Part shown: positions 32,294-32,294 of the stretch, piece after piece
How positions within the stretch are numbered: the first letter of the stretch is position 1
Layout of the letters: each line of letters starts with the position of its first letter
Made by a program: the position numbers and the translations under genes
Assembly: GCA_004154925.1 (NCBI GenBank)
Contig: QJNS01000272.1
Span: 1 to 32,294 of the forward strand
DNA from: Monosporascus cannonballus
Taxonomy: Eukaryota > Ascomycota > Sordariomycetes > Xylariales
Direction: 5' to 3'
Length of the DNA: 32,294 nt
The notes under the pieces: model-generated
What the model saw: the letters and a program-made list of their open reading frames with translations, nothing else
What the model was told of the DNA's origin: nothing
Database searches by the model: none

Positions 32294-32294
32294 C

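Noticed and set aside
32230..32294. Telomere at the window end
   Set aside because: The terminal run is pure G, not TTAGGG repeats.

Overview
The window looks like a piece of a filamentous ascomycete (Pezizomycotina) genome. Two blocks of ordinary composition (about 1-2,930 and 29,900-32,294) flank about 27 kb of extremely AT-rich DNA. The evidence is eukaryotic and fungal: 60-90 bp introns with GT/AG-type borders, a Zn2Cys6 zinc-cluster gene, TATA and AATAAA signals instead of Shine-Dalgarno sites, and repeat DNA with the marks of repeat-induced point mutation (RIP: C:G to T:A, preferentially at CpA/TpG). I cannot name a species.

Left block: a 283-bp MITE-like element with 31/32-bp terminal inverted repeats and a 5-bp target duplication (29-311); a two-exon gene for a 98-residue protein with two membrane segments (644-1002); and an intronless gene for a 159-residue secreted protein (1957-2436) about 500 bp from the edge of the AT-rich block, a classical position for a candidate effector.

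AT-rich block: a graveyard of RIP-degraded transposons with no intact gene. Reading through stop codons, I recognise four elements. (1) A PIF/Harbinger transposase on the minus strand (8377-9240) in which the codons at all three DDE positions now read Asn. (2) A plus-strand Ty3/Gypsy chromovirus-type retroelement (about 11.0-16.1 kb) with a gag-like ORF, reverse transcriptase, integrase and chromodomain in order. (3) A 1.56-kb inverted-repeat DNA element with a doubled 17-bp motif in each terminus (20,319-21,880). (4) A second plus-strand Ty3/Gypsy element (26.1-27.8 kb) whose reverse-transcriptase motif now reads HFNN. Other coding remnants (7.5-8.1, 16.3-16.8 and 17.3-17.5 kb) have no family I recognise. 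CpG is well retained between 2.9 and about 17.9 kb but scarce between about 18 and 28.2 kb, so the block is probably not of one age or one mutational history. A few short islands of normal composition survive inside it.

Right block: about 1.4 kb without a convincing gene, then a Zn2Cys6 transcription-factor gene (31,345 to 31,950 or 32,177). Its six-cysteine cluster is split by a 90-bp intron with a GC rather than GT donor, and its 3' half needs either a second intron or a one-base frameshift. The window ends in a run of 18 G. The genes shown do not form a pathway. The coherent story is a RIP-silenced transposon block bordered by accessory-type genes, and I see no clearly new molecular system.
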